Source of the DNA: Paracidovorax oryzae ATCC 19882
Lineage (GTDB): Bacteria > Pseudomonadota > Gammaproteobacteria > Burkholderiales > Burkholderiaceae_C
Reading direction: 5' to 3'
Length of the DNA stretch: 57,409 nt
NCBI RefSeq assembly: GCF_000687165.1
Contig: NZ_JMKU01000028.1
Span: 1 to 57,409, forward strand
In this document: piece after piece, positions 8,260 through 15,861 of the stretch
Layout: each line of letters begins with the position of its first letter
Position numbering within the stretch: position 1 is the first letter of the stretch
Position numbers and translations under genes: made by a program
Notes under the pieces: model-generated
What the model was told of the DNA's origin: nothing
What the model saw: the letters and a program-made list of their open reading frames with translations, nothing else
Database searches by the model: none

Positions 8260-8574
8260 ACTCCTCCAGATTTCTAAAAGGTCCGCCATGTCCGGGTGAC
8301 CGTCGGATCAGCGCGATGTCCGCGCCGCCGCAGACCAAGCCGCCAGGCGGATCGACTGCTTGGATCCATCCTAGGAAGGTGCCGGCATGCCCGCGCGTGG
8401 CGGGCGAAGCCGCATGCGGCACCGCGAAGCCTCCCCTGGCCCTCTCCTGGCCATTCACCGGATCGCCGCCCTCCCTCGCCAGGCCGGCGTTCTCTTCGTG
8501 TCCGCAGGCACCTCCGCGCCGCGGCCCCGCCTACCCTGGGCGCTTTCGAATCCGCCTTCGCACGACGACACACC
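8260..8574. other. 315-bp divergent intergenic region with one PIP promoter
   Basis: The region separates the chaperone/effector operon (minus) from the LRR gene (plus). It contains the minus-strand PIP promoter described separately. I find no matching TTCGB-N15-TTCGB pair on the plus strand ahead of the LRR gene, and no other strong signal. Confidence 0.6.
8368..8428 (-). promoter_or_regulatory. PIP-box promoter of the chaperone/effector operon
   Basis: On the minus strand TTCGC-N15-TTCGC lies at 8428-8404 and a -10 box TAGGAT at 8373-8368, exactly 30 nt downstream. This is the full HrpX-dependent promoter layout known from Xanthomonas (PIP box, then YANNNT 30-32 nt on). Both half-sites sit in a longer 8-bp direct repeat, GCGAAGCC on the plus strand. 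The chaperone start is about 110 nt downstream. Confidence 0.85.
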
Positions 8575-9960
8575 ATGAACGCCTTCTGCCATGCCCCTGC
8601 CGGCCCGGACGCCGGCCCCGAGGAACACACCGTCCGCGACGTCCAAGGCCTGCTCGCGCTGTGCCGGGAGGACATGCAGGGCCTGCGCGGGCTCACCCTG
8701 CGCGGCGACTTCTGCGACGACGACCTGCGCCTGCTGCCCGCCACGCTCCAGTCCCTGGAACTGTCCGACTGCACCGGGTTGACGGCCCGCGGCCTGTCGT
8801 GGCTGCTCGCCCTGCCGCTGGCCTCCCTGACCCTGCGGCGCATGGCCCTGCGGCCCGAGGCCGCGCACGCGCTGGCACGCCACAGCCGCCTGGCGAACCT
8901 GGAACTGGCCCATGTGCCGCTGGATGCGGAAGGAGCGCGTGCCCTGGCGGGCGCGGGCTCGCTCGCCACGCTGCGGCTGGACCATTGCGGACTCACGCCG
9001 GAAGGGCTCGCGGCCATGTCGTCCCTGCCGCGGCTTTCGCGCCTGCAGGCCCGCGGCAACGGACTGGGCCCCGAAGCGGCGACCGCGCTGCTCGGCCTGC
9101 GCAGCCTGGCGGAACTGGACCTGGACGGCAACCGCCTGGGGGCCGAAGGCGCCGCCGTGATCGCACGCATGCAGGGCCTGCGGACCCTCTCGCTGAACCA
9201 CAACGCGCTGGGCGACGACGGCGCATTGGCCCTGGCGGCACTGCCCGGCCTGCAGACGCTGTCGGCCCAGGCCAACCAGATCGGTGCGCAGGGAGCCGCC
9301 GCCCTGGCACGCGGTGCCGCGCTGCGCGCACTGGACCTGCACCGCAACCGCCTGGGCGATGCCGGCGTGCGCGCCCTGGCCAAGGGCACCCGGTGGCAGC
9401 AGCTCGACCTCGCACGCAATGGCATCGGCGCAGAAGGGGCCGCTGCCCTGGCCCGATTGCCCGCGCTCGCCGCCCTGGTCATCACCCACAACCCGCTGGG
9501 CGATGCCGGCGCCGGCGCCCTGGCGGCTTCGGATTCGCTGCGCTTCCTCGATGCGGGAGACTGCCGCATCGGCGATGCCGGCGCGTCGGCGCTCTCGCGC
9601 TGCCCCCATCTGGCCTCGCTGGTGCTCAACAACAGTTCGGCCGAGGGTGTGCGCATCGGGGAACGCGGCGCACTCGCCCTCGCCGCCAGCCCGTCCCTGG
9701 AGGAAATCGATCTGGAAGGCCATGCCGTGGGATCGACCGGGGCCCGCGCATTCGCCGCCAACCCGCGGCTGCGCCGGCTCGGCCTGGCACGCAACCAGGT
9801 CGGCAACGCGGGCGCCCACGCACTCGCCGGCAGCGCCAGCCTGGCCAGCCTGGACCTGTGGGACAACCGCGTCACGGACAAGGCCCTCCACAGCCCCTGC
9901 GCCCCGTGGCTGCGCCGCCGCGGCTCTGCGCCGCGCTGGGTGAGCCGCGCGGCCGGCTGA
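8575..9960 (+). CDS. Leucine-rich-repeat protein, candidate type III effector
   Basis: The 461-aa protein begins at ATG 8575 and lacks a signal peptide. After about 38 non-repeat residues it consists of 16 complete leucine-rich repeats and a partial one, nearly all 24 residues, with consensus LxxLxLxxNxLGxxGAxALA (for example LAELDLDGNRLGAEGAAVIA). This is the ribonuclease-inhibitor-like class, predicted to form a horseshoe for protein binding. Ralstonia GALA effectors and Xanthomonas HpaF/XopAE also carry LRRs; no F-box is evident in the N-terminus here. One repeat near residue 345 is 5 residues longer. Its place inside the hrp cluster suggests a secreted effector acting in plant cells, but no PIP box precedes it. 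Confidence 0.8.
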   Translation: MNAFCHAPAGPDAGPEEHTVRDVQGLLALCREDMQGLRGLTLRGDFCDDDLRLLPATLQSLELSDCTGLTARGLSWLLALPLASLTLRRMALRPEAAHALARHSRLANLELAHVPLDAEGARALAGAGSLATLRLDHCGLTPEGLAAMSSLPRLSRLQARGNGLGPEAATALLGLRSLAELDLDGNRLGAEGAAVIARMQGLRTLSLNHNALGDDGALALAALPGLQTLSAQANQIGAQGAAALARGAALRALDLHRNRLGDAGVRALAKGTRWQQLDLARNGIGAEGAAALARLPALAALVITHNPLGDAGAGALAASDSLRFLDAGDCRIGDAGASALSRCPHLASLVLNNSSAEGVRIGERGALALAASPSLEEIDLEGHAVGSTGARAFAANPRLRRLGLARNQVGNAGAHALAGSASLASLDLWDNRVTDKALHSPCAPWLRRRGSAPRWVSRAAG

Positions 9961-9990
9961 CCGCCGGGGGCGCAGGGCGCCCCTGCCCCG

Positions 9991-10041
9991 AGAAACACAA
10001 AAAGGCCCCGGCATGTCGCTCGCGCGCATGGCCGGGGCCTT
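9991..10041 (-). terminator. Intrinsic terminator of the hrpW-like gene
   Basis: An 11-bp perfect stem (AAGGCCCCGGC at 10002-10012, GCCGGGGCCTT at 10031-10041) with an 18-nt loop is followed on the minus strand by a T-rich tract (TTTTTGTGTTT). The T tract lies only on the minus-strand exit side, so it terminates the HrpW-like gene; the plus-strand LRR transcript would meet the same stem without a T tract. Confidence 0.75.
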
Positions 10042-10088
10042 GCCCGGGTCCACCGGCGGCGGCCTGCGCCGCACGCCGGCAGCCGCCG

Positions 10089-11861
10089 TCAGCCGGTATA
10101 GCGCTTGGTTCCGCGGTGCTGTGCGCCCTCGACCTGCGCAGCCTGGGGTGCGATCACGTCATGGGGCGTGTTCACCACCGTGTTGCCTGCCAGGTGGATC
10201 TTCGCCTGCGCGGCATCAGTACGCACCACGGCCTCCTTGCCGTTCTTGAACGACGAACGGGTCACCGAGATATCGATCGGAAAGTCCTTTCCGCCATTGG
10301 TCCGCACGGCCTTGCCGAAGGTGTCCGCCGTGAAGTTGTCCAGCTTGAAGGAACCGCCTGCATTGAGCTGGAAGATCTTGTCGCTGGCATTGAAGGCGGA
10401 ACTGTTGGTGACCTCCACATGCCCCGGCCCCTTCATCGTGAAGGCATCCTCCCCGACATCGGCCCACTTGATGCGGTCGAGCTTCGCATCCCCCATCGCA
10501 TGGATGCCATCCGCCCCGGACAACTCCAGGTTGGCGATGGCTGACCCCGACTCCATGCGGATCAGCGGCTTCTGGCCCTCGGACTGGCCGCCGTCGCCCA
10601 GGGCCGGTCCGGCCTTGATCCGTGCGCCGTTGAAATCCACCTGCACCCCGGCCGGGATCACGCGGGTGGTGTTGTAGATGCCCACGCCGTCCGCACCCAC
10701 CGCATCGGGCTTGAGCGCCTCCTGCAGCTGCTTGGCCTGCGCGCTGCTCAGGGGCCTGGAGGGATCCGTGGAGCGGATCACCGGAGCGCCGCCCTGGCCG
10801 GAAGGCTCCGCCACGCCGTGCGGGCCGTCCACGCCTTTGCTTCCAGCACCACCGCCTGCACCGGCGCAGGTACCGGTAACTGCGCCGGTATGACCGGGGC
10901 TGGCACCGCCGCCGCATGCGGGTGCACCTGCGCCCGGACCGCCACCCGAGCCACAGCCCTGGCCTGCCGGTCCACCGCCATCGGGCCTGCCGCCGGACAG
11001 CATCGTGACCAGTTGCGTCAGCAGCGCCAGGATCTGCTGGAGCGAATTCCTGCCGCCCTGGCCTTGCAGCAGCTTGTCCACGCCGCTCGTATCGCCCTGC
11101 ATGAAGGCGCCCAACAGTTGCTTGACGAGCTCTGCCATGGCCTCGGCGCCACCGCCGCCGGCGGCATGGCTGCAACCCGCCGCGCCACCACCCGCTGCCT
11201 GCAGGCCCAGGCCCAGGAGCTGCACGAACTGCTCCAGCACCTTCAGGAGGACATCGGAGCCGGAGCCGCCGCGGTGGCCCAGCAGCTTGGCGAGCGCCTG
11301 GGGATTGCCGAGCAGCATCGCCAGGATCAGCTGACGCACGAGATCGCTCAGGTCATCGTCGTCATCCCCGTTGCCGCGGCCCACGCAGCCGGAGCCGCTG
11401 GCCGCGCCGTTGCCCGAGATCGCATCGAGGTTCTTGAGAAAGTCCTTCGCGAAGGACTGGAAGCTCCCGTTTTCCGCGCCGTCGTCCAGCCGGTCGAGGG
11501 TGCGGACATCGGTGCCCAGGGCGCGTGCCAGCTTGTTCGCGAACGCGTTCGCCCGCACGGCCGCCAGCGATTTCTCCAGCGCCTTGCCCAGGTTCTTGAG
11601 CAGTTCGGCGAAACGCTGCAGCACTCCTTCAGGGCCGTTGCACTGCCCCTGCGCGGAGCGCGTCCCGCTGGCACCGCAATAGCCACCGACGCCATGGCTG
11701 CTGCCCTGGGCGGCACCCTGCAGTGCGTGGAGCACCTGCTCCAGCACCTGCAGCGCGAGCTGATCGAGCACCGGCTCCGCACTGCCGGCCGGCGTGGCCA
11801 CCGGCGTCTCGGTGATCTGCAGTGACGTGGATTGGGAATATGTCTGAACAGAGACGGACAT
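10089..11861 (-). CDS. hrpW: HrpW-like harpin with C-terminal PL3 pectate lyase domain
   Basis: This 590-aa two-domain protein starts at ATG 11861 (AGGAA 9 nt upstream). Residues 1 to about 370 form a Gly-rich harpin region without a signal peptide. The C-terminal 210 residues match pectate lyase family 3: DGIHAMGDAKLDRIKWADVG followed by EDAFTMKG, SDKIFQLNAGG and FGKAVRTNGG, which keep the Glu-Asp pair, the Lys and the Arg expected of the PL3 active site. HrpW proteins are secreted by the T3SS and bind or cleave pectate to aid translocation. Unusually for harpins, the Gly-rich part contains several Cys residues, while the lyase domain has lost the DGIHC cysteine. The N-terminal domain is clearly paralogous to the neighbouring harpin. 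Catalytic activity is inferred. Confidence 0.9.
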   Translation of the reverse strand: MSVSVQTYSQSTSLQITETPVATPAGSAEPVLDQLALQVLEQVLHALQGAAQGSSHGVGGYCGASGTRSAQGQCNGPEGVLQRFAELLKNLGKALEKSLAAVRANAFANKLARALGTDVRTLDRLDDGAENGSFQSFAKDFLKNLDAISGNGAASGSGCVGRGNGDDDDDLSDLVRQLILAMLLGNPQALAKLLGHRGGSGSDVLLKVLEQFVQLLGLGLQAAGGGAAGCSHAAGGGGAEAMAELVKQLLGAFMQGDTSGVDKLLQGQGGRNSLQQILALLTQLVTMLSGGRPDGGGPAGQGCGSGGGPGAGAPACGGGASPGHTGAVTGTCAGAGGGAGSKGVDGPHGVAEPSGQGGAPVIRSTDPSRPLSSAQAKQLQEALKPDAVGADGVGIYNTTRVIPAGVQVDFNGARIKAGPALGDGGQSEGQKPLIRMESGSAIANLELSGADGIHAMGDAKLDRIKWADVGEDAFTMKGPGHVEVTNSSAFNASDKIFQLNAGGSFKLDNFTADTFGKAVRTNGGKDFPIDISVTRSSFKNGKEAVVRTDAAQAKIHLAGNTVVNTPHDVIAPQAAQVEGAQHRGTKRYTG

Positions 11862-12143
11862 GGATGTGGGTTCCTGTGAATGGTTGGAAGAGAAACGGAT
11901 CCCTGCGGGACAGGGCCTCGCTGCGGGCGTGGCAGCTGCGCGCCCTCCCTCGGCAGCCTGCAGGCGGGCATTCCGGCGGAATGTGGAAAGGAGACCGGCG
12001 CGGGCCGAGTTCAGAAGGCCATGCCGCGGCCGGTCCGGGGCCGGCCGGCAGCCGCCGCCGCCGCCGGCGCGGCATGTTCCCCGGCGGGCCGGGGCACCGC
12101 CCGCGGCGACGGACCGCCCGTGGGCAGTCCGCCGTACTGCAGG

Positions 12144-13724
12144 TCAGCGGGACGCTGCATGCTGCTCCTGCTGGGGAGCGGGAGCGGGAGCCGGAGGCTG
12201 CGTGGCTTCGGGCTGCTGCACCTTGACCGGCTCCGGCTGCGACACCGGGGGCGGGGGCGGGGTCTTGGCCCGGGGATCGGAATCACGCTGCGTGCCATCT
12301 CGGGTCTCCGACTCGGTCGAGGCGGGCTGGGGTGCCGGGGTGCTCGACGGCTGGGGCGCCGGGGCCGGTGCGGGAGTCGGCGCAGCCTGGCCGCCCTGCG
12401 GTGCCTGGCCGCCCTGCGGTGCCTGGCCGCCCTGTGCGCCGCCTGGAGCCGGCGATCCACCGCCGCTGCCGCCACCCTGGCCGGCGCCATCGCTGCCGGG
12501 CTTCTTGCCGGTCAGCGCCTCGATCAGCTTCATCAGCATCTCGAGGATCTGCTTGAGCTGCTCCTGGCCTTTCTCGCCCTTGAGCATGTTGTCCACGCCG
12601 CTGGTATTGCCCTTCGCGAAATCGTCGAGCAGTTGCTTGATCTGGTCCTCGGGGCTGCCGGCACCGTCGGCGCCCTGGGCGCCACCGCCCGAGCCGCCCG
12701 CACCCTGCGCGCCGCCAGCCTCCGGCGAGCCGCCGCCAGCGGGAGCACCGCCACCGGCACCTTGCGCGCCGCCGGCACCACCCTGGGCGCCACCTGCCCC
12801 GCCCTGCGCACCGCCGGCACCGCCAGCGCCCTGGGGAGCACCGGCACCACCGCCGTTGCCGCCGCCCTGGCTGCCGTTGTTGCCCTTCAGGGCCATTTCC
12901 AGCAACTGGATGAACTGCTTGAGCACTTCCATCAGCTTGTCGAGCGAGGCGTCGCCCTTGCCGTCCGCACCGCCCTTGTCGCCGGCACCGTCCTTGCCCG
13001 ACACGTTGTCCGCGCCCTTGGAATCGCCCTTGAGCAGGCGTTCGATCAGCTGCTTGACCAGATCGCCGATGCTGCCATTGGAGCCGTCCGAGCCATCCGC
13101 GCCGCCGGCGCCGCCAGCGCCTTCGGCTCCGCCGGTTCCACCGGCACCGCCCGCCCCATCCGCGCCGCCGGCATTGCCCGCGCCGCTGGCACCGCCGCCC
13201 GAGCCACCGCCCACGCTGCCGCTGCCGTCGGCGCCGCCTGCACCACCTGCACCGCCGCCCTGGGAAAGCGCGTCCAGGTTCTTCATGAAGTCCTTGGCGA
13301 AGTCGTTGAAGCTGCCGTTTTCCTTGCCGTCATCGAGCTTGTCCAGCGTCTTGGCGTCCGTGCCCAGCGCGTTGGCCAGCTTCTGCGCGAAATCGTTGGC
13401 CTTCTGGTCGTTGAGCGACTTGTCCAGTGCTTCGCCCAGGCCCTTGAACAGTTCGGCAAAGCGCTGCAGCGCACCTTCCGGGCCCGAACCTCCCTGGTTG
13501 CCGCCGGCACCGCCGGGACCGGACGCGGAATCGGCACCACCGGGTGCCTTGCCGCCGTCCTTGTTGCCGAGCTTGTCCTGCAGCGCCTTGAGCACCTGCT
13601 CGATGATCAGCATCATGATCTGCTGCAGCGGATTGTCTCCGCCGCTGCTGCCGGATGCCGCAGACGAATCGCTGGAAAGGCCCAGCGAGGAGGTTTGCAT
13701 CTGCGTCTGGAGAGAAATGGCCAT
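12144..13724 (-). CDS. Gly-rich harpin (HrpN/PopA-like), T3SS-secreted
   Basis: The 526-aa protein starts at ATG 13724 (AGGAG 7 nt upstream). It has harpin traits: no signal peptide, no Cys, very high Gly, acidic and heat-stable composition, N-terminal Gln/Ser-rich stretch (MAISLQTQMQTSSLGLSSDS) and amphipathic helices (LQQIMMLIIEQVLKALQDKL, EGALQRFAELFKGLGEALDK). Two helical modules (about 75-150 and 390-450) are separated by long GGA-type repeats; the C-terminus is Pro/Gln-rich. Harpins are secreted to the plant apoplast, elicit defence or assist translocation. Compared with Ralstonia PopA (about 340 aa) it is long. The first module is repeated in the HrpW-like gene downstream. It is driven by the PIP promoter at 14032-14093. 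Confidence 0.88.
   Translation of the reverse strand: MAISLQTQMQTSSLGLSSDSSAASGSSGGDNPLQQIMMLIIEQVLKALQDKLGNKDGGKAPGGADSASGPGGAGGNQGGSGPEGALQRFAELFKGLGEALDKSLNDQKANDFAQKLANALGTDAKTLDKLDDGKENGSFNDFAKDFMKNLDALSQGGGAGGAGGADGSGSVGGGSGGGASGAGNAGGADGAGGAGGTGGAEGAGGAGGADGSDGSNGSIGDLVKQLIERLLKGDSKGADNVSGKDGAGDKGGADGKGDASLDKLMEVLKQFIQLLEMALKGNNGSQGGGNGGGAGAPQGAGGAGGAQGGAGGAQGGAGGAQGAGGGAPAGGGSPEAGGAQGAGGSGGGAQGADGAGSPEDQIKQLLDDFAKGNTSGVDNMLKGEKGQEQLKQILEMLMKLIEALTGKKPGSDGAGQGGGSGGGSPAPGGAQGGQAPQGGQAPQGGQAAPTPAPAPAPQPSSTPAPQPASTESETRDGTQRDSDPRAKTPPPPPVSQPEPVKVQQPEATQPPAPAPAPQQEQHAASR
12385..12438. repeat. 18-bp tandem repeat inside the harpin gene
   Basis: The unit GCCTGGCCGCCCTGCGGT occurs twice without change at 12385-12402 and 12403-12420 and a third time, diverging after 14 bases, at 12421-12438. 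On the coding strand it specifies the hexapeptide unit of PQGGQAPQGGQA. Such in-frame units can expand or contract by slippage. Confidence 0.8.
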
Positions 13725-14261
13725 GGATGAACTCCTGTGAAGTGAATCAGAAAAGCAGCGGCCGCCTTGCGGCGGACGCCGTTGCCGCAGTCCTGGGAAG
13801 CAACCGCTCCCCGGACCACCGCCGAGCGATGGCCGGCATGCACGGCCGGCCACCCCGAAGGCGGCCGGCGGCAGGCATGCCGGGCAACACGTCCCGACCT
13901 CCCGCTCCTGGCTGCGCACTTTCCGCCGCGGGCACGCAGCGCGCCGACACTCCGAACCAGGAAGGAGCGACGGCGCGCTGCGTGCACGGAAGCAGAAACC
14001 CGCACGGCAGGCATCAGGAGATCGCATTGGCACGTTAAGAGCCGCCCCCCGCAGTCCACGGGCGCCACGCGAAGACGGCGCAGCGGATGCGAACCGTCTG
14101 CGGCAACAGGCATGGCTGCAGCGGATGCCCGGAGCGAACGGAGCAGGCGCAAAGGGGCACGCGGCACGCGCCCTTCATGCAGGGCGGGCCCACGGCGACA
14201 AGCGCCGGGCGCCCCACGGGGCGTGCCGGCGCACGAATGGAGTGAAGACTGCGGAGCGGGG
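13725..14261. other. 537-bp non-coding region upstream of the harpin gene
   Basis: It lies between the end of hrcT and the start of the harpin gene, all on the minus strand. The PIP promoter at 14032-14093 leaves a leader of about 300 nt before the harpin start. Several open frames cross the region but none has a ribosome binding site and family sense. No clear terminator for hrcT was found. Confidence 0.6.
14032..14093 (-). promoter_or_regulatory. PIP-box promoter of the harpin gene
   Basis: On the minus strand TTCGC-N15-TTCGC spans 14093-14069 and the -10 box TAACGT spans 14037-14032, 31 nt downstream. The layout matches HrpX-controlled promoters. Transcription would start near 14025, about 300 nt ahead of the harpin ATG. 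The HrpW-like gene 282 bp beyond the harpin has no PIP box of its own and may share this transcript. Confidence 0.87.
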
Positions 14262-15176
14262 CTATCTGCCTGCAGCGGCGCTCGCGCTCGCGGCAGGGGC
14301 CGGCGCCGGCGCGGGCACTGGTGGCGAAGCCATGCCTGCGGGGCCGGGATCCGCCGGGTCACGCGGGGCGAAGACGCGCTCCAGCCGCTGCGCCACGGGC
14401 CGCAGGGTGAGCTGCTCGCGCACCTGGTGGAAGAAGACACCCACCAGCAGCACCAGCAGGAGCATGGTGGCCGCGCCCTTGATGGGCTGCGCCAGGCTGC
14501 CCGGCTCGAGCTTCTCGGCCGCCTTGCTGAGAAGCCCCATGCCCAGGTCGATCAGCATCAGCGTCATGAGCACCGGCCCCGCGATCTTGAGCACGGTCTG
14601 CGCGTAGCCGGCAACCTCGTCGGGAAAGAAGCGTTCCGCCAGCACCGGCCAGCTGGGCATCATCCCCGTGAGCGGCCACCAGTCGTAGCTGTCGAACAGC
14701 AGCCCCACGAACACCATCATGCCGCCCAGCATGTAGAAGCCCACGATCGCCAGCTGCATGAGCAGGTTGCCCACCGGCGTGCTCTGCTGCCCGCTGAGCG
14801 GGTTGGTCTGCTGGATGTTGTTGTAGCCCGCCTGGTTGTCGATCAGCATGCCGATGCCTTCGGCCGCCCAGAACACCACCGAGACGGCGAATCCGATCAG
14901 CATGCCGATCAGCGCCTCCTTCACCACCAGGGCGATGAAGACCAGCGGGCCGGTGGACTCGAGCAGCCCCGAGGGCTGCCCCCACGCCACGAAAGCCCCC
15001 AGCAGCAGCACCGTCCCGTTGCGCACGCGCCCCAGCAGCAACTGGTCATTGGTCGCAGGCAGCACCAGCATGGCCGCGTAGAAGCGTGCGCAGCAAAGCG
15101 CGAGCAATCCCAGCATGCCGTGCAGGTCCCCGCCCAGCCGGACCAGCGCATGCCCATTCTGCAAATACTCTTCCAT
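14262..15176 (-). CDS. hrcT: HrcT, export gate protein
   Basis: The 304-aa product belongs to the SpaR/YscT/FliR family, part of the HrcRST export-gate core in the inner membrane. It has about six hydrophobic helices (LVFIALVVKEALIGMLIGFA, LLMQLAIVGFYMLGGMMVFV, MLLLVLLVGVFF) and the family motif IDNQAGYNNIQQTNPLSGQQ. A Pro/Ala-rich cytoplasmic tail of about 40 residues ends the protein. It starts 4 nt after hrpB7. In other group II clusters hrcT follows hrcN and hrpB7 directly; here only hrpB7 accompanies it. Confidence 0.95.
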   Translation of the reverse strand: MEEYLQNGHALVRLGGDLHGMLGLLALCCARFYAAMLVLPATNDQLLLGRVRNGTVLLLGAFVAWGQPSGLLESTGPLVFIALVVKEALIGMLIGFAVSVVFWAAEGIGMLIDNQAGYNNIQQTNPLSGQQSTPVGNLLMQLAIVGFYMLGGMMVFVGLLFDSYDWWPLTGMMPSWPVLAERFFPDEVAGYAQTVLKIAGPVLMTLMLIDLGMGLLSKAAEKLEPGSLAQPIKGAATMLLLVLLVGVFFHQVREQLTLRPVAQRLERVFAPRDPADPGPAGMASPPVPAPAPAPAASASAAAGR

Positions 15177-15180
15177 CGCG

Positions 15181-15723
15181 TCAGGCCTCCACCGCCCTCG
15201 ATGCCCCGGATCGCGCGCCGGTGCGCCGCCCCTGCCGCGCAGTGGCCAGCATGCGGGCCACCGCGGTTTCCTCGGCCTCCTCGTCCTGCGCGTCTTCCTG
15301 CGCGCGCTCGGCGGCCGCAAGGGCCTGCTCCAGGCGCTCGCGCGTGGCTTCCAGCTGCCGCTGCGCACGGCGCACGGCCGCGTCGCGCAGCCGGACCTGC
15401 TCGCGGGCAGCCTCCACGCGCCCCCGGGCCTGCGCCGTATGGCGCTCGGCCTCCGCGCTCTGGCCCTGCGCCTCGGACACCAGCATCTGCAGGGTGATCG
15501 CATCGTTGGCCACGAAGCAACTGCCCGTCGACGTGGCCGACGCCAGCCGCTCGCGGCGCGCACGCTCCGCATCGCGCGCATGCGACTCCTCGGCCTGCGC
15601 CTGTGCCAGTCCCTCCTCTTCGCCTTTCAGCGACTGGATGCTTTCCTGCAGGGCCGCTTCGGCCTGCTCCGTGCGGCGTGCCTTGAGGCGCACCAGCGTG
15701 CGCAGGCCCTTGATCGTGCTCAC
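15181..15723 (-). CDS. hrpB7: HrpB7, coiled-coil ATPase-stalk protein
   Basis: The 180-aa frame is set at GTG 15723 (STIKGLRTLVRLKARRTEQA follows), with GGAG 5 nt upstream. It is almost entirely a charged, Ala/Glu/Arg-rich coiled coil in two halves separated by STGSCFVANDAITLQML, the antiparallel hairpin expected of FliJ/YscO/HrpO proteins. These insert into the ATPase ring and contact the export gate. Position just before hrcT and size agree with HrpB7. A start at a later ATG would remove the conserved N-terminal helix, so GTG is preferred. Confidence 0.85.
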   Translation of the reverse strand: MSTIKGLRTLVRLKARRTEQAEAALQESIQSLKGEEEGLAQAQAEESHARDAERARRERLASATSTGSCFVANDAITLQMLVSEAQGQSAEAERHTAQARGRVEAAREQVRLRDAAVRRAQRQLEATRERLEQALAAAERAQEDAQDEEAEETAVARMLATARQGRRTGARSGASRAVEA

Positions 15724-15764
15724 GAGTTCTCCATCGGCCGATCCACCCCGGCCTGCTGGCCAGC

Positions 15765-15826
15765 AGCCTGGGGCATGGCGGCCCGCGCGGCGGCGGACGC
15801 CCCGAAGCCGTCCACCGGAATGCGAA
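15765..15826 (-). promoter_or_regulatory. PIP-box promoter of hrpB7-hrcT
   Basis: On the minus strand TTCGC-N15-TTCGG spans 15826-15802 and a -10 box CAGGCT (YANNNT) spans 15770-15765, 31 nt downstream. The hrpB7 GTG is 42 nt further on. It stands back to back with the hrcU promoter, 35 bp separating the two PIP boxes. Confidence 0.8.
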
Positions 15827-15861
15827 ACCCCGGGACGCACGCGCCCGCGCCCGGCCATCGC

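Noticed and set aside
8454-8575. Possible PIP box ahead of the LRR gene
   Set aside because: TTCG motifs occur at 8495 and 8545, but their spacing (50 nt, and 8 nt to the next) does not fit N15-16; a TTCA...CTCG pair is off by one base and imperfect.
12079-12094. CCCCGGCGGGCCGGGG as terminator of the harpin gene
   Set aside because: The loop would be only two bases and no T tract follows on the minus strand.
11862-12143. Separate PIP promoter for the HrpW-like gene
   Set aside because: No CGAA pair at the right spacing exists in this interval; read-through from the harpin transcript is the simpler view.
12640-13260. Short repeated GGA/GCC blocks as a CRISPR-like array
   Set aside because: They are in frame, encode Gly/Ala-rich harpin linker and lack conserved repeats with unique spacers of fixed size.
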